A stretch of 46,406 nucleotides of DNA from Reticulitermes lucifugus. Lineage: Eukaryota; Arthropoda; Insecta; Blattodea; Rhinotermitidae. The DNA lies in the NCBI GenBank assembly GCA_026260175.1, contig JAKCWW010000324.1, positions 25,314-71,719 of the forward strand, written 5' to 3'. Below the pieces are notes generated by a model, which saw nothing but the letters and a program-made list of their open reading frames with translations, was not told the DNA's origin and ran no database searches. Every line of letters starts with the position of its first letter. Within the stretch, counting starts at the first letter, position 1. A program made the position numbers and the translations under genes. Below, piece after piece: positions 42,436 through 46,406 of this stretch.

Positions 42436-45351
42436 ACCCATTTCTGTCTGGTGCCAAGGTCTGCTGTGTGTCGAGCTGTACATCCGTAATTTCAGTGTGA
42501 TGTCTAGGTACAAGGAAACTTTTAATATCCTTGTTACATCATGATCTTGCTAGGTAATGTGCAAAGCAGAATGTATGGTGAGAGATTTTAGATCCTCATA
42601 CAGTGACCTTTAAAATTAACACCTTCTTTGATGTGACACTGTACAAACTGGTAGAAATTTTCCAGTGTTTTATTGGGACATGGGTGAATTTCTTTCAGAC
42701 CATACAGTACAGTTATTACATCCCAGAAGGTGGTAATCTTCGGAGTGCATGATGTTAAGTCACTTCTCACATTCATATTGTCTGAACCAACAGCCTAGTT
42801 TCAAAAAGCTCGCTATGATCCATGTGCTTTTAGATCCATCCCTATACATTACCTGTTTCCCAAGGAAAGGAGTCTCAGATACAACACTGGATGCTAAGTG
42901 GAGTGGGCCCAGGGTTGATGGGGATGTGTTGGTAAAGAGAAAAATTCATACCATCTGTCCCATACTGTCAGTAGCTAATCAGTTTACAGTCTGATGTATT
43001 ATGGTTCAATCATAGAGTATTTAAAACTGAAAGTGGAATGTTCCATATATATAGACATCTGTTAAATTCGTACAAATGGCATGCAGAGTCAATAAAACAT
43101 GCGTACTATCTGTAAACTGGTTTGGAAGATTCTGCTGTGTACTGAATTGTAGGGCATTGTGGTCATCTTTGGAAAGTTTTTCATCATATATTATGCCACA
43201 CTTAATTCTCACTATGTCATCATAATTTCTAGAACTGCTTAAACCCAACACATCGTGTGACGTGCTTGTAAATTTCCTTAAGTTGGAGTGTACTTTCATT
43301 GGGTATTGGATTCTGAAATTTTTTTAATGTAGCTTTTGAAAGTTATGCTATTTATGTCAAGGACTGTAAAATACATTGTTTTGGTGACTGTGCAAAAATA
43401 CTGCATTGTTACAAAGTCTAGTAGTAACTCATAAATCACTGTTATAGTACGAAGGTAAGACAAGAAATGCTGAACTAAAACTTACTGAGGTATCACTGTG
43501 GTAAAAGGTAGCACCAACTCAGAATAAGTGCACATAATATGGCCTGCAAGACAACTTGTTTCTTGCTTTTAAAGATAAGTAAATCTCATTAAATATATTT
43601 GAAGAAGTGCAGTATCTAGAAACATATTTTCTCTGTTCTGGTTAAAATGAAGATTCAGAATATGCAATATGTAAATGGGGATGTACTTGAAATGGCTATG
43701 AAATGGTTCGTGGTACTCTGTGTTATGATTTTGTCTGTTCTCTAGTCAAGTGGGAACAAGATGTTCACTTTCTTCAATGAAATTTACCAAACATATGTTT
43801 CATAAACATGACCTTGTATACATGCAGGTCCTGATTGACACTTGGACCCACAAGAAATTTCCCTATTTTTTAGGGGTTCTCTTTAGACCTCTGAATAGCG
43901 GATTAAATTGATATTCAATCTTTTGAAGTATATTGCTGTGGAAATGTTCATATTTTATGTTAAACTTAGGAAAAGAACAGTTTTCTTGTTTCAGGAAAAG
44001 TACTTAAGAATCACACATTACTGTTACAGCTGCTACAGTTGTTGTTGATCAGATACCACTCTTTGATTAATTAAGAAATAAATCAGCCAGGCACATTTGT
44101 CATGAACTAATAAGTGACTGCTGCATGGATAACAAAATTATTTTAAATTTTAAAGTCCTGAATATGTTGAAATGTAGTGAAACAAATGTTATGTATTGTT
44201 CTTGTTTGAATCATGTGAAAAAATTCTTTGACATGGGACACTAGTGAAATATAAAAACTTTTTTGATTTTTTTTTATTCGAGGACAATTTTTGCCATCAT
44301 TAAGCACTATTTACAGTAGTAATGAATGTGCATGAAATTTGAAGCTGAACTTTACTTATGGATTCAAATTTTATACTCAAAGAGTTTTCTTAATTGTTTA
44401 TTGTATGAACAAAATATTCGCTATTTTTAATGAGACTGACTAATCAGGCGATTAATCTGATTTTTATATGTCAGCTAATGAATCAGCCACAGGTGCTTGA
44501 TACTTTTTTTGGGGGGGGGGGAAGCACTGTTGATATTATAGAGCCCCAGTGATAGGAATCACATATATGGAACAGAAAGGGGCCCTCAGCTCGTTATTGA
44601 CATCCTGTATATGTGGAATTTTCTTTAAAAGCTGTCGATGAAATATGGGGTGCCCAAGGAGTATTGGAAGCTGTAGTTACAAAACAGCAGCTGTACTGAA
44701 ATGTTAACTTAAGATCTGGTATGACTTCTGTTGTTGATCTCTCACCAAGCTTTATAGTAATTCACTGTGATGGTTACTTGCACTGCTGGAAGACATCTCA
44801 TGCTTTCACCATTCTACAACAGACAAGATATTTAAAGTGGATAATGTTTGTCAAACTTGATCTCAGGTATCAAATATTTACATTATTGTAATATTGAAAC
44901 TGTTAAACTGTAATGTGTCTATTAAGGAAGAAAACTGGGCATGTCATGTGTAAGTTACTTGAAAGTTATGTCAGCCAGGTAATAGTGTGGTCAGTGTGGT
45001 TCCTTCTGTCACACAGAATAGTTTCTCTTCATTTGTTAATGTTTTAATTTGTCTTTGAGCGTTGGTTAATTCAATGCTCTCAACCCTCTAGCAAGTTTTA
45101 TACAAAATGTTTATCTCCACGTGGGGCTGAATTAATCTCCACACGTTTTTATTTAAACTGCTATTAATCCTCTCACCAATATCTTGGATTTGGTTTCTGC
45201 TTATAAAATTGATCATTGTGATTGAACTTTGGGTTACACTCCCAGTTTTAATGAAGACAGATATGGTAGCAATATGCTAGTCAGTTAAAATGATCAAGTT
45301 GTCAGAACTGGACCACAAATGCAATTTTTCATCTTTCCATGTATAAATATG
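42436..45351. other. Flank; no recognised gene
   Basis: CpG-poor AT-rich sequence. A 92-codon minus-strand frame at 43021-43299 looks protein-like in composition but matches no family I know. A T7G11 run lies near 44503-44521. Confidence 0.4.
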
Positions 45352-45549
45352 CTCGCTTGCTGGGACTGGGGGTCCGAATCCTGCCTGGGGCATGGATGTC
45401 TGTCTCTTGTGTTGTGTGTTGGCAGGTAAGGGTCTGCGACAGGCTGATCCATCATCCAGAGGAGTGCTACCATATGTGGTGTGTCTGAGTGTGATTTCAG
45501 AACCGCAACAATGAGGAGGCCTTGGCCCACTAGGGCTGTTGAGCCATGA
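45352..45549 (+). mobile_element. SINE family A, 5'-truncated copy
   Basis: Begins at gctcgcttgctggg within the tRNA-like head, keeps ggtccgaatcctgcctgggg (B box), then gtgtggtgtgtctgagtgtg... ending with gagccatgacaaaaaaaa. No target duplication identified. Confidence 0.75.
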
Positions 45550-46208
45550 CAAAAAAAATGTCTGGTGGTTTCATATTGTTATCCTTTAAATTTACTTCAT
45601 CTTAGACACTAATTTCTGTACAACTGGTAGAAAAGTTGAATTTATAACACTATAAGGCTTCTTCAACAGTATGGTGTTTTGTTGGATTTGCCTTAGTGTA
45701 TTAGATCCACCAAGGATTTACAGTACTGATTTCCTAATCTCTGCACATGCGAAGTCAAACAACCTAGTATATTTCACACTTTCTAACTTTTCATAAAAGG
45801 CTCATCATAGAAACAGAAAGAATGCAACATGAAATCTTGGTTTTATCATTTTCATTTCTAATAGGGTTAAATGTGGTGAATGAAAAAATGTAATGCCTAA
45901 TACAGATATGCAAGTAAAGCATAAACCATGGTTGATTAATATTAACTTTTTTTTTTATATCTGCCACTTTAAATGTAAGATTTTGTTTGTGTGTGTTTTT
46001 GTTTGTACCCATGGAAGTAACAAAAGCATTCTAAAGACATAGATGAACAGTATAAGAAACTTTTCATGAGTGTTTTTGTATTGTGGTATGTAATTCTGTG
46101 TTGGGCCGAGATGGAAAGCTAGTTACATGACTGGTTTAAATGTGGAGGAGCTTCTACAGTTTGCCACATAGTTCTGGCAGTGTATTGAGGCAGTCACCTG
46201 AGCAAATA
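45550..46208. other. Flank; nothing recognised
   Basis: AT-rich; no element seen. Confidence 0.5.
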
Positions 46209-46406
46209 CAGTAAAACCCCGATTTAATGTTCCCGCATTTAGTGAAATCCCGGGTTTAATGATGATTTTTTCATGTCCCGACAATAGCTCCATATAAACA
46301 ATATTATTTTCCCGCATTTAGTGAATCCTGATTTAGAGAAAACCCCGCATTTAGTGGAAAAATATTACGTACTCGTACTTCAATTGTTATTTGACGTTTC
46401 CCGCAT
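46209..46406. mobile_element. Pogo-type element end, running off the window
   Basis: TA then CAGTAAAACCCCGATTTAAT, followed by four CCCGCATTTAGTG-like units (about 46232, 46310, 46343 and 46400). It retains more CpG than its surroundings. The other terminus is outside the window. Confidence 0.6.

Noticed and set aside
1-46406. CRISPR array, bacterial operon or phage content
   Set aside because: No spaced direct repeats, no ribosome-binding-site-led gene runs; spliced animal genes and eukaryotic transposons throughout.

Overview
This is a stretch of animal (insect) nuclear genome. It has spliced genes with long GT-AG introns, no operons, and a dense background of decayed transposons: LINEs, tRNA-derived SINEs, mariner, pogo/Tigger and hAT-like DNA elements, and fold-back elements. 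The two conserved genes and the pattern of CpG loss fit a hemimetabolous insect such as a cockroach or termite. That placement is inference; the sequence does not fix the order.

Two protein-coding genes are well supported and are arranged head to head. On the minus strand, from 14398 down to 935 and on past the left edge, lies a sideroflexin of the SFXN1/3 type, a mitochondrial inner-membrane serine transporter family. Six coding exons (14398-14226, 9231-9061, 5399-5301, 4152-4077, 2097-2012, 1062-935) join in phase and give about 244 residues; the last ~75 residues are outside the window. On the plus strand, from 17272 to 29427, lies a complete Trabid/ZRANB1 orthologue (Drosophila trbd), a K29/K33/K63-selective OTU deubiquitinase. 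Eight coding exons with in-phase GT-AG junctions give 752 residues (751 with an alternative tandem acceptor): three NZF zinc fingers, AnkUBD, and an OTU domain with Cys483 and His623. The two genes have unrelated functions; only their promoters could be shared.

Layout: 1-14.4 kb holds the sideroflexin exons and introns, with SINEs, two hairpin elements (5.78-6.43 kb), a jockey/CR1-like LINE remnant (9.6-10.7 kb), a second LINE type (10.74-11.62 kb, broken by a 397-N gap) and a Tc1/mariner derivative (12.5-12.9 kb). 14.4-17.3 kb is the intergenic region, with a CpG-normal block and a strong splice donor that may end a noncoding first exon of trbd. 17.3-29.4 kb is trbd; its introns carry a decayed LINE, a pogo-type MITE, a mariner remnant split by a SINE, a fold-back element, and an antisense non-LTR retroelement with a coiled coil, an SGNH-hydrolase-like domain and an AP-endonuclease domain. 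29.4-46.4 kb has no recognisable host gene; it holds a Tigger-like transposase remnant, SINEs, tandem duplications and TIR fragments.

The most striking large-scale feature is a step in CpG content near 17.1 kb. The left part has ordinary CpG levels, while trbd and everything to its right is nearly devoid of CpG, and SINE copies there show CpG-to-TpG/CpA changes relative to their left-hand relatives. This looks like germline DNA methylation of one domain. I saw no evidence of a novel multi-gene system.
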